From positions 1-33,886 of the forward strand of contig CAXKVV010001959.1 in the NCBI GenBank assembly GCA_964058805.1: DNA of 33,886 nucleotides, written 5' to 3'. The notes below the pieces were generated by a model. The model saw only the letters and a list, made by a program, of their open reading frames with translations. It made no database searches and was not told the origin of the DNA. Shown one piece after another: positions 20,659 through 30,280 of this stretch; position 1 is the stretch's first letter, and every line of letters begins with the position of its first letter. The DNA is from Schoenoplectus triqueter (taxonomy: Eukaryota > Streptophyta > Magnoliopsida > Poales > Cyperaceae). The translations under genes and the position numbers were made by a program.

Positions 20659-23132
20659 ATGGCGAACTCACCAACTCAAGATCCTTCTTTCTCTCCACTC
20701 AATTCTGCCACAACTCACAATACAAATTCAATCAACATGGATTTTGTTATCTCTATAAACCTACCAATTGCCATCAAACTCAATGATTCCAATTTTCTGA
20801 CATGGAAATCCCAAGTTGTTCCATTGATCCAGGGACATGATCTCAATCGATTTCTTACCTCTTCTCCACCAGAAACCACCACTCGGAATAGTAATGGTGA
20901 AATTACAATCAATCCCTATTACCTTTCTTGGCATCGCCAAGATCAACTACTTCTTGCTTGGCTTCGCTCGTCTCTGACGGAATCAGTTCTTGCCCAAGTA
21001 ATTTCCTCCACCACTTCTAAAGAATTCTGGACAGCAATTGAAGATACTATTCTTCCACCTCACGCGCTAAGCTTCACGATCTCAAGCGACAAATTCAAAC
21101 AGCATCCAAAGGAGAGTCTTCTTGTAGTGAATATTTGCTTCGTCTTCGTCGAATCGCCGATGAACTGTCCTTTATTGGCTCTCCTTTACCAGATGATAAC
21201 CTGGTGACAACAACAATAAATGGCTTGGGTAGTGAGTATAACTCTCTTGTAGCTGCTCTCTCTACTCTTCGTTGCCATAGTTCTTTCTCCTTCTCTGATC
21301 TTCGTGGTTTGCTGCTCAGCCATGAGGCGCTGCTCAAGAATCAGCAAGAATCCTCCATTCCCATTGCGTTTCATGCTAGTAAAGGAGGCGTAAGTGCTAG
21401 ACATCGTTTTCAGCCTCAAATCCGATCCGTTACTTCTACCTCTTCATCTTTCTTTCCACATGGATCTAGGCCTGCCTTAAAGCCTAGTTTACCTTCAGCT
21501 AATTCATCAGCGACTCCACCTTTGGGCCAAAATGTTTCTGCTATGATTGAATCTGGAGAGATCAAGCTCCCTTGTCAAATCTGTTCGAAAATGGGTCACA
21601 GTGCCAAGTTGTGTTACAGACGCTACAATTCAGATCCTCTTTGGAAACCCAATCCACGGTTTCATGCTTATAACACTCAAGTCTTGGATTCTAACAGTGA
21701 CTCAAGCAATTGGATTATCGACTCGGGAGCAACGAATCATGTGACAAACGATATCAATAATTTGTCTTCTTTCTTTGCTTATAAAGGTCCCGATAATCTT
21801 CATATTGGTAATGGTATTGGTCTCTCTATTCTTCACATTGGCTCTCAAAATTTTACAATCTCCAATTTATCTATCAAGCGTACTAATGTGCTTCATGTCC
21901 CTAATTTTTCTACTAATTTAATTAGTTTGTCTCAATTATTAATTGACAATCCATCACTTTCTATTAATTTTTCCTCTTCTTCTTGTGTTATAAAGGACCT
22001 CCACACCAAGAATCTTCCAATTAACATTCCTACTCTCAATGAGTTATATACTCTCAAGTTGAAGTTTACATCATCTCTTCCACAAGCCTTTCTTGGTACA
22101 AGAACTAGCACAAAAACTTAGCATGCTAGGCTTGGTCATCCATCTACTACTACAACTATAAAAGTTATCAACAATAATTCCTTACCATGTATTAGGGATA
22201 ATTTTACCTTTTGTAGTGATTGTGTACAAGTCAAAGCTCATGTATTACCTTTTTCTCCATCTATATCTTCTTCTACTTCTCCTTTGCAATTAGTGCATAG
22301 TGATGTATGGGGACCATCCCCTATTGTATCATCCAAATGATATAAATACTATGTTTATTTCATTGATGATTATTCCAAATTTACTTGGATTTATTTTTTG
22401 AAGCACAAAAGTGATGTTTGTAATGCTTTCTCTCTTTTTAAGTCTCAAGTGGAAAATCTTTTTACTACCATGATTAAAATTTTGAGAACCGATGGTGGAG
22501 CTGAATACAAACCAATTATTACACAATTTCCTCAATTAGTACATCAAACTATATGTCCACATACTCCCCAACAAAACGGTTTGGCCGAACGAAAACATAG
22601 ACATATTGTTGAACTATCTTTGGTCACAATTGCTCATGCTTCCATTCCTTTAAAATATTGGGATGAAATTTTTTCTAGCATAGTCTATCTTATTAATAGA
22701 CTTCCCTCTCAAAATAATATTCCGTACAAAGTTTTATTTAACAAAGACCCGAATTATTATTTTTTAAAGGTGTTAGGTTGCCTTTGTTTTTCATTGACCC
22801 GACCTTACAACAACCACAAACTTGAATTTCATTCCAAACCTTGTGTTTTTATTGGCTATGGGATAAATCAAAAAGGTTATCGTTGTCTTCATTTAGCCAC
22901 TAATCGGATTTTTATTTCTCGAAATGTACAATTTGATGAATCTACTTTTCCTTTCAAAGATATTACACAAAATTCACAGGAAATTCCATTAGCCTCGTTT
23001 TATCAAGCACCTCTGCCTATACTTCTAGCCCAACCACCTTCTCCTGCTGCTCCTCTGCCTCTGGCCCAAGTTCATCCCACTTTGCATCCATCGCCACTAC
23101 CTTCATCTTCTACTGTGCCGCCTATTGTATGA
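20659..23132 (+). pseudogene. Copia gag, protease and integrase region, broken
   Basis: It opens at ATG 20659 with a gag N-terminus (LNDSNFLTWKSQV, about residue 40). A frameshift near 21055-21066 moves the reading to the frame that continues through LRRIADEL. A CCHC knuckle lies at about 21576-21620 (CQICSKMGHSAKLC) and the protease active site at about 21712-21740 (WIIDSGATNH). The integrase zinc motif (HARLGH, then CSDC) and catalytic D, D and E segments (HSDVWGP, IDDYSKF, NGLAERKH) follow. Stops replace expected residues: TAG at 22119-22121 just before HARLGH, and TGA at 22338-22340. A further TGA at 23130-23132 separates this part from the RT. It cannot make a full polyprotein. Confidence 0.9.
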
Positions 23133-23162
23133 CCACTCATTGGGCCTTCATCATCCAGTCGA

Positions 23163-24980
23163 TTGGCCCACACACCACCTTTTTCAATTCCATCACCAAG
23201 GCCTGTCTCACCAACTGAGCCCCAGCAGCCCGCTCATTTACCCAGCAGTGTTGAAATCTCCGCCACTCCATTCTCTTCCATCGCTCCATCATCTTCTCAG
23301 TCGCATTCTCACTCGCCTATTCTTATCTCCTCCTCACAGATGCCTCGTAATATTCACTCTATGGTCACCAGAACCAAGGATAGCACTCGCCAAGCCAAGA
23401 AATTTCCTGCCTTCGTTGTGTTCCATTCTTCCATTGACCCTGACCCAACTTCTTTCACTCAGGCAGTCAAGTCTTCTAGCTGGCGCGATGCTATGGCGAG
23501 TGAAATTAATGCCCTGGCCAAGAATAGAACCTGGACCCTGGTATCCCCTCCGACAGATAAGAAGATCATCAGCTGTAAATGGGTGTTTAAAACTAAACGA
23601 AAACCTGATGGTTCAGTTGATCGTTTCAAAGCCCGTCTCGTTGCCAAAGGGTACAATCAAGAGCCTAGTATCGATTTCCAAGAAACTTACAGCCCTGTTA
23701 TCCGGGCAACAATAATCCGGGTAATTCTATCGATTGCTATCTCTTCCAACTGGCCAATTAAAAAATTGGATGTGTCTAATGCCTTTTTAAATGAAGACTT
23801 ATCTGAATTGGTTTTCATGGAACAACCACCAGGTTTTATCGATTCCAATTACCCAGATCATGTTTGTCTTCTCCATAAATCTCTGTATGGTCTCCGACAA
23901 GCTCCTCGTGCTTGGTTTGACAAATTGAGCTCTACATTAATTCATTTTGGGTTTAAATCCTCTTGCTACGATCCTTCTCTTTTTTTGGCACACCATGAAG
24001 GTCATATTCTACTAGTTCTTGTTTACGTCGACGACATCATTGTTACTAGTAGCAGTTCACAGCAAGACCAACAGTGCATTACCCGTTTAAGTACTGCCTT
24101 TTCTATTCGAGATTTGGGTGATCTTCATTTCTTCTTAGGTATCGAAGCCACCTATACTTCTGATGGTCTTCGTCTTACACAGTCCAAGTATCTCACTGAT
24201 CTCCTTAAACGCGCTAATATGATCACCTGCAAGCCTTGTCTCTCTTTGATGTCGGCCGGCAATACTCTAACCAAAGAGGGTAACCCCCCTTGCTCTAATC
24301 CCACTCTATACCGCAGTATAGTGGGTAGTCTTCAATATGCGACTCTCACAAGGCCTGACATTGCCTTCTCTGTCAATAAGGTTTCGCAATTTATGCACCA
24401 GCCCACTGAGGATAATTGGATTGCTGTTAAATGCATCTTACGCTACATCGCTGGCACATTGGATTATGGTCTTACACTTTACAAAAATTCTCCTCTCCAC
24501 ATTCATTCTTACAGTGTCTCTGATTGGGCGGGTAACCTCGATGACAGACGGTCTACTTCTGGTTTTTGTGTTTATCTTGGTCGCAATCTCGTGTCTTGGT
24601 GCTCTAAAAAACAGCCTACGGTCTCTCGTTCAAGCACTGAGGCTGAGTATCGCAGTTTGGCTCTTACTTGTACAGAGATCATGTGGTTAGAGCATCTCTT
24701 AGCTGAAATTCAAGTTTCTCATCATACCCTAACATCTACTCTATGGTGTGATAATATTGGAGCTACATTCCTTGCATCCAATCTAATGTTCTATGCTCGA
24801 ACGAAACATATTGAAATCGATTATCATTTTGTCCGCGAAAGAGTAGCTGCTAATAAGCTAAAGGTTCAGTTTGTGTGTTCTACGGATCAATTGGCTGATT
24901 GTTTAACTAAACCATTACCATTGCCTCGGTTTCATTTTCTTCGTGGCAAGCTCAATGTCCACAAGGCTCCATTGGCTTGA
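23163..24980 (+). CDS. Copia reverse transcriptase and RNase H open frame
   Basis: 605 codons in the same frame as the integrase part but behind the TGA at 23130. A Pro/Ser-rich linker leads into the reverse transcriptase (WVFKTKRKPDG, then KLDVSNAFLNEDL with the first catalytic Asp, then the YVDD catalytic box at about 24025-24036). RNase H follows (SDWAGNLDDRRSTSG, SSTEAEYRSL, and DNIGATFLASN leading to KHIEIDYHFV). All key residues look intact. The ATG shown is only the first Met after the stop; the natural protein would be cleaved from the polyprotein. It stops nine bases before the 3' LTR. Confidence 0.92.
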   Translation: MAHTPPFSIPSPRPVSPTEPQQPAHLPSSVEISATPFSSIAPSSSQSHSHSPILISSSQMPRNIHSMVTRTKDSTRQAKKFPAFVVFHSSIDPDPTSFTQAVKSSSWRDAMASEINALAKNRTWTLVSPPTDKKIISCKWVFKTKRKPDGSVDRFKARLVAKGYNQEPSIDFQETYSPVIRATIIRVILSIAISSNWPIKKLDVSNAFLNEDLSELVFMEQPPGFIDSNYPDHVCLLHKSLYGLRQAPRAWFDKLSSTLIHFGFKSSCYDPSLFLAHHEGHILLVLVYVDDIIVTSSSSQQDQQCITRLSTAFSIRDLGDLHFFLGIEATYTSDGLRLTQSKYLTDLLKRANMITCKPCLSLMSAGNTLTKEGNPPCSNPTLYRSIVGSLQYATLTRPDIAFSVNKVSQFMHQPTEDNWIAVKCILRYIAGTLDYGLTLYKNSPLHIHSYSVSDWAGNLDDRRSTSGFCVYLGRNLVSWCSKKQPTVSRSSTEAEYRSLALTCTEIMWLEHLLAEIQVSHHTLTSTLWCDNIGATFLASNLMFYARTKHIEIDYHFVRERVAANKLKVQFVCSTDQLADCLTKPLPLPRFHFLRGKLNVHKAPLA

Positions 24981-24988
24981 GAGGGGTG
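24980..24988 (+). other. Polypurine tract
   Basis: AGAGGGGTG overlaps the last base of the RT frame's stop codon and ends directly at the 3' LTR. This is the expected place for plus-strand priming. Confidence 0.8.
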
Positions 24989-25194
24989 TATTAAGATACA
25001 TGCATAGTCACACAAGATCAGGAATGTCACATAAGATCATCTCAGTTAGTTAGAATGTTTATTATATCATTTGTAATAGGTTAGGCTTAACTACAAGTGT
25101 TAGCTATATATACATAGATGTACAATTTAGTGAATTGAATAAGATTGATTCTTACAACTCTTCCAGTTCTTGATATCACTGGTAATATCTTTTA
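24989..25194 (+). repeat. 3' LTR of copia element
   Basis: 206 bp, with the same TATTAAG start and CTTTTA end as the 5' LTR, followed by the AGTTC target duplication. Confidence 0.92.
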
Positions 25195-25199
25195 AGTTC

Positions 25200-26117
25200 A
25201 TCCTTCAATTAATTTAAGTATTCTGTGTTCGTTCAGTTGTTCAATGTGAATTAGTAGTAGTAGACTAGAACTCACAGTATATGGCTAAACAGTGGTACTT
25301 GATTTGAAAAGTTTTTTTTTCACCTGTGTTTGTTATTGATAGATAATATTTTGATGCAAGTAGACTTATCAACCTTTATTTCTCTTAAGAATACTTGGAA
25401 TTTGGGAGTTGACAGATTCATAATTAATTGCTTCTTACTGTCTGACTTAATGCACTCAAGGTGTTTGTTGGAATACTCTGGTCTATATTGTGGGCTTCTG
25501 TTTTTCAGTAGTAGGTAGAAAATATTCATGCACATATTAAGTAATACTTGGATCTGGCGTTGCAGATCCAAGTAGGTTGGCTTGATTGCTATGGGGCTTA
25601 CTTTAATGAAGAAATTAAAGAAAACCATAGGAGAGGAAGTAGGACATGCAAACTTTAATGAAGATATATATGAAAAAATACTTCAATTCTGAGTTGCACT
25701 TTTCTGAACATAGAATTGCACCGTTTACTTTTATCTTAATATTACCTGTAAGTAGTCCTTCAGTCATTTTGCTAGCTTTTATCTCGGTCATAAAGAATGT
25801 TTTATTTTACGTAAATTGAACAATTTTATATTTTCTCATCTCGTACTCTTTACTAGTTAGCCAAGACTTGATATTTTCTGTTTTCTGATTCAGAAAATTT
25901 GCTATTTTTCTTTAAGTTCGATTTTGGAGTTTACCATTTCCCATTAAAAGTAATTACCTATAAATACAATTTTGTTGTTTGATAAATATATAATTAATTA
26001 AAAAACCATCGGTTGGACTAGTTGACTCAACGATTCGACCAAGGAACCATTGACCTGGAACTTTCCCAGGCCGACATCCAGTTTGGTTCTGATAACATTG
26101 GGTTTTCCGATAAGCAT
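25200..26117. other. Intergenic with a short perfect hairpin and a transposon-like fragment
   Basis: A perfect 11-bp stem with a 6-nt loop lies at 25546-25573 (ACTTGGATCTG, loop GCGTTG, CAGATCCAAGT). Positions 25566-25700 hold the possible continuation of the leader exon at 20130. Positions about 25998-26100 (CGGTTGGACTAGTTGACTC, then CCAGTTTGGTTCTGATAACA) resemble the end of a common plant DNA transposon family. They abut the point where BAM8 homology begins, so this fragment probably marks a rearrangement junction. Confidence 0.4.
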
Positions 26118-26520
26118 CCTGACAACGGTGAATACTACAGTTCCAGGCCACACGAGAAAGGGTTCTTCTGTGACAAGGGACACTATGACAATTATTATGG
26201 CTACTTTTTTTCTCAAATGGTACACAGGGTACCTGATCAACCATATTGATCAAGTGCTCTCTCTGACCAGATTAGCATTTGATGGGATAGTAGTTACAAA
26301 GGTAATCCCTAATTTAGATTTTAGATTTTACTGGCGCTTCATTGATTTTATTAGGACTATTGGAATTGCCAAGTTTGCTATCATAAGCCAGAAATGTAGA
26401 AATATGACATTGATGTCTACAACAAGTATTTAATTTTCTGCTATGTCATAAATAACATGTAATCAGCACTCAGCACCATGCTGGACATGCTAAATACCAA
26501 AATGCTCATTGTGACACTTG
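26118..26520 (+). pseudogene. BAM8 fragment: part of exon 7 and intron 7
   Basis: 26118-26301 matches BAM8 exon 7 (12330-12515), and 26302-26520 matches intron 7 (12516-12729), including the GTAATCCCTA donor and GTGACACTTG near the end. The exon part has one extra T in the run at 26207-26213 relative to the parent and a 3-bp deletion near 26290. It cannot be translated in frame, and no other BAM8 exons lie nearby. It is the remnant of a second copy of the upstream gene. Confidence 0.9.
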
Positions 26521-27267
26521 GTAAGTAGGTATATGCATGATTCTAGAGTATCACACCAGGAGGTTGTGTATCAAATCTTTAGGTATCTCAAGGATTGTCC
26601 TGGAAAAAGTGTGCTCTTCAGTAAAAAAGGGCATAGGAGGATCGAAGTCTATACCGATGCCGATTGGGCTGAGTGTCTCGATAATAGAAAGTTCACTTCT
26701 AGCTATTGTGCGTTTGTGGGAGGTAATCTAGTTTCTTGGAGAAGCAATAAACAAAATGTGGTGGCAAGGTCTACGACTGAGGCCGAGTATAGAGCCATGG
26801 CCCATGGTGTGAGTGAAGGGTTGTGGCTACGAAGATTGCTACTGGAGTTAGGGTTATTTAAAGATAAACCCATCATGTTGTATTGTGACCACAAGGCGAC
26901 TATAAACATAGTAAATAATCCAGTACAACATGATAGAACTAAACATGTGGAGATTGACCGACACTTCATTAAAGATAAGCTTGACGAAGGTATTATGTGT
27001 ATGTTTTTTGTTGGGACTAAGGAGCAAATTGCGGATGTCTTCACAAAGGGGTTGAGTATCACCGATTTCTCCAATGTAATAGATAAGATGAGCATGATAA
27101 ATATATATGCATCATCTTGAGGGGGATGTTGAATATTAGATTATACTTGTAAGGGTAATTAGTTAAAAGTGTGATTAGAATAGTTGTAGGGACTAAATTG
27201 TAATAAGTTAGTGTATATGTACTCAGTTTACTGATAAATGAAATCAATCAAACCTTCGAAACTAACA
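26521..27267 (+). mobile_element. 5'-truncated second copia element: RNase H end plus 3' LTR
   Basis: The sequence switches abruptly from BAM8 intron 7 to copia at 26520/26521. The RNase H part runs to the stop at 27118, then a purine tract GGGGGA, then a putative LTR 27127-27267 starting TGTTGAATATTAG and ending CTAACA (inverted TGTT/AACA ends). Everything 5' of the RNase H is missing and no target duplication can be seen. It differs from the element at 20403, so it comes from a different lineage. Confidence 0.8.
26527..27120 (+). pseudogene. Copia RNase H domain fragment
   Basis: About 198 codons without a stop. It contains YTDADWA, a STTEAEYRAM block, CDHKATINIVNNPVQHDRTK and HVEIDRHFIKDK, all conserved landmarks of the plant copia RNase H end, and finishes at the natural stop before the purine tract. 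It has no reverse transcriptase and no real start, so it is a relic that happens to be uninterrupted. Confidence 0.85.
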
Positions 27268-27624
27268 ATAATCTTTCCTATAAAACAGAAAAATATCATT
27301 TTTTTTCAATTTTAAAGATCTAAATACAAAAACGTGTTGATTTATAAGTAGAAAAATATGTCATATACTTTTTTCAATTCTTTAAGATCTTTTTCAAATT
27401 TATTTGAAATCTCATTGTCCATATAATAGTAATAGTAACAATAATATAATAATAATAGTACTAATAATAATATAGACATCCATTATTTGAACTTATTAAT
27501 GGGTTCCAATTCATTATTTGTATGTTTTACCAGCACAGGACCAAATACGTCCTTCGTTTAACAACTGAATGTACACCACTAGACAATTAATCCAACAGAT
27601 ATTTGAGACTTGAAGCTAAAGCAA
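27268..27624. repeat. AT-rich spacer with degenerate trinucleotide tract
   Basis: A (TAA/TAG)n-like tract lies at 27425-27472. The rest of the spacer has no recognised feature. Homology with the BAM8-BAHD intergenic region of the first copy resumes at about 27625. Confidence 0.5.
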
Positions 27625-29720
27625 AATGAAACCACATTTAGGAGTATCGAATTCTACAAATGACTATCAATCACATAGTTGTTCGGTCCCTATAGGCATC
27701 ATGAACAATCATATATAAAAATCAAAACCAGGATCCATCGTCACTTATCAGCCTTTCGATCTCCACAACAAACCTCTCCATGGCAAAACCTGGTAAGCAC
27801 ATCGGCACTACCACCCCTTCCTCTCCTATCTCATTTCTTCCCTTCATAAAATAGCTTGCAATAGCAGGAATTACAGTTGCAATCCCACCATACACAGCTT
27901 CACCCCACCCAGAATCCACTGCATCAAACCCAGCATGTGTCAGGTCAGACACAAATTATGTTCTTGTTTTGATGAAGCGAGGCCTACCATGCGTTACCAA
28001 AAGATCCATAGATGATTGTAAAAACTCATCAGTTCCCATTTCCTTGGCCTGCCTCACCAGTTCAACTGCGTACCCAAACTGGCTTTCTTTTAGCTTTCCG
28101 GTAGTTGCGTGTGCAATGGGACAAACAAAAGCATTGCCATAGGACCTTCTTTTTCCACGTGCATTTACCACGAAGAGTGCACAAATTTCAAGTTCAGAAG
28201 AGTAGTCGAGAGCTATTGCGCATGACTGCCATACCGCGGCAATTATTAGTTCAAAGTTGGTAACGTTGGCACGCATGTGCAAGGGAAGATGCTTATGTAA
28301 TGCTAGCAGTTGTTTGGGGCCAAAGGACTGGTTGAGCATTTGATGTGCCGGAGTTGCGAGCATTATATCCTCAGCTGCATCATATGGTGTATCAGGCTCA
28401 TGATACTCTAGATGCAGAACCTGTGATTTAACAGGGATCGATGTGGCTGACAGAAGATGACGATCCCATACAGGTATGACTGATGGGCTGCATGTGATGT
28501 CCCGTGCAAGTTCCACAACTGCTGTGAGGAACTGGACCATCCCTGGTGCATCAGCAATTGTGTGGCATATTTCAAGGCCGAAAGCAAACCCACCGCACTT
28601 GAACCATGTGACCTATGCAAGTCAGTATCTGAAATTGATCATTTATGATTAATCTGAAATGCATAAGTCTCCATGTTAGAGTTCTTTGTTGCATTTGGAA
28701 CACAGGGAAAGGAGTAAAGTACCAAGAACAAAGAGAGATTTAAAAGTGTTGGGCTTTGCATTTTATCACATGAATATGTTATGATAACTAAATATAAATG
28801 TCACTGCCTACTTGAGTATATAGCAAGGGCTGATTGGTGACCTTGTTCCCACAATTTTCTGGCCCGTATAAGAGCTGATGGACACCCGGTATTGGCAACG
28901 TTGGTGCCACCCTAAAATCTTCAACTCAGACATCTGCTTCTGCCTCAACAAACACCACACCTTCACTGTTGCACTCCACCACCAGCTTCCTCCCAGCCTC
29001 CTCCCTGAGACGGTCAGCAATTGGGTAATAATACACCAAGGCCTTAGCCAGGGCATCTCTTATTACCGCACCGGGTCCTGACCCTCCTTTGAGGGATCAC
29101 CTTTGTACAGATGGATAATTGGGGCATAAAACCGCACACCATCCTGGTCGTCAATATCTGACAGTGACTTGAACTGGTATGGTGTTGGTTCGGCTGGTAT
29201 GATCAGTATAGGGTCAGTTCTTCGTACGGTGAAGGTGTTTTCTTTTACAGAGGAAAGGTGAGTTGTGTAGTTTCGCATCCCCTGCAGTACTGCACAACAT
29301 GCAATGGGCAGGTGTCTGTACTGCTCTCTCAAAGAAATTACCCCCTCCAAAAACCTGCCCGTGTTGCAAATCGAGCAATTTGGATTCATTGGGCTGCCTA
29401 CTCCATACCGTGTAATACTATGAAGGAGTTGGACTCGAGTTTTGTAGGATGCCATGAGAATTGAGGAACTAATTTGTAGCTAGCTGTTTTTGTGGTCTTG
29501 TGTAGATGTTGATTTATTTGTAGTTGTGCAAATGCCATGCTGGTATTTATATGCATATATCTAATTATCAAGTCCATACTCGCTTTGCCGTTTGGCTTCG
29601 AGCTAGCTTTCTTACTATTAGTAGAAATACACAATGGGATTTAATTTGTAGGCTTGTAGCTTAATTTTGTGATGCTTGTTTATAGTATCGTTGTTTGTGA
29701 AGCAGGCCACTTTGAAGTTC
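27625..29720 (-). pseudogene. BAHD acyltransferase pseudogene, copy B (benzoyltransferase-like)
   Basis: The coding part runs 29278 down to 27722 in two exons: 29278-28812 (donor CTCAA|GTAGGC) and 28612-27722 (acceptor TTGCATAG). The intron sits after a Gln before VT, as in this clade. Landmarks are EPTPYQFKSLSDIDDQ (N-terminal), the HxxxD motif as HTIAD in exon 2 (about 28575-28560), NARGKRR, and the C-terminal motif. Lesions: loss of one G near 29064 (frameshift after DPVR), TGA at 28928-28926, TAA at 27958-27956 where copy A has a Tyr codon, and DFGWG changed to DSGWG near 27910. It is therefore dead. An open frame upstream of the chosen ATG (to 29455) has no BAHD similarity and is absent from copy A. 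The substrate of the ancestor (benzyl alcohol or similar) is only family-based inference. Confidence 0.9.
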
Positions 29721-29734
29721 GAACAATATCAGAA

Positions 29735-29780
29735 CTTGAAATATAGAACTTAATATATAGAACTTAATATATAGTAACAA
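29735..29780. repeat. Short tandem repeat
   Basis: A 14-bp unit, ATATAGAACTTAAT or close variants, occurs in about three adjacent copies. Nothing else is seen up to the next element. Confidence 0.7.
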
Positions 29781-29898
29781 ACTAATTATTTGGGAAAGGT
29801 TTGGCAAGGTATAAGATTTGTAATTCGGATATATTTTGTGAAATTTCTTTTTAATATTTAATATTTTAAATAGCAAAACCATTTGATAAAAGTCTATA

Positions 29899-30280
29899 TT
29901 TATAAACTGAGTTATACTACGAAGTTGTGAAGTACAAAATATTTTTTATACTTCGTGTCATATTTTTTATTTCTAAATTTAAAATATCAATCTAATTGTC
30001 CAGAGTTTTCTTCATATTAAATTATGTTTGAAAACTTAATTTTTAATTTTTTAAAAATTCTTCTATTTTTTTAGGGGTAGAAAATCATAAGTCCAATAAA
30101 TTTTTTGGCCCCTAAAAAAATAGAAAAAAGAATGTAACATTTGATCTTCAGACATATTTTATTATAAAGAACATACTAAATGGTTGGATTGATATTTTGA
30201 ACTCATAAATAAGAAATATGATGCGAATTGCAAAAATATTTTATATTTTTTGACTCATCATAGTGTAACTCTTTATAAAC
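29899..30280. mobile_element. Hairpin MITE, about 380 bp
   Basis: The ends are inverted: left TTTATAAACTGAGTTATACT, right AGTGTAACTCTTTATAAAC. Further pairing: TTAAAATATCAATCTAATTG with the reverse complement of AATGGTTGGATTGATATTTT, and CTATTTTTTTAGGGG (about 30063-30077) with CCCCTAAAAAAATAG (30110-30124), close to the centre. There is no coding capacity. The target duplication is not resolved. Confidence 0.75.

Larger units (their letters stand above)
20403..25199 (+). mobile_element. Ty1/copia LTR retrotransposon, nearly complete
   Basis: A 5-bp target duplication AGTTC occurs at 20403-20407 and 25195-25199. Left LTR 20408-20609, right LTR 24989-25194, primer site at 20610, purine tract just before the right LTR, and a gag-protease-integrase-RT-RNase H order typical of copia. 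The LTRs differ by about five substitutions and two small indels over about 200 bp, so the insertion is fairly young. The coding part carries a frameshift and three stops. Short LTRs and the gag N-terminus suggest an Ale-like lineage, which is inference. Confidence 0.93.

Noticed and set aside
25320..25628. 102-codon minus-strand frame beyond the copia element
   Set aside because: No recognisable domain and it overlaps the perfect hairpin. Composition like spacer DNA.
29279..29455. Upstream extension of BAHD copy B to an earlier ATG
   Set aside because: The extra residues have no BAHD similarity and the block is absent from copy A. Likely leader or inserted sequence.
29256..29480. Possible structural RNA in the block present in BAHD copy B but absent from copy A
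   Set aside because: I compared it with 5S rRNA and tRNA landmarks from memory and found none (no A/B box pair).
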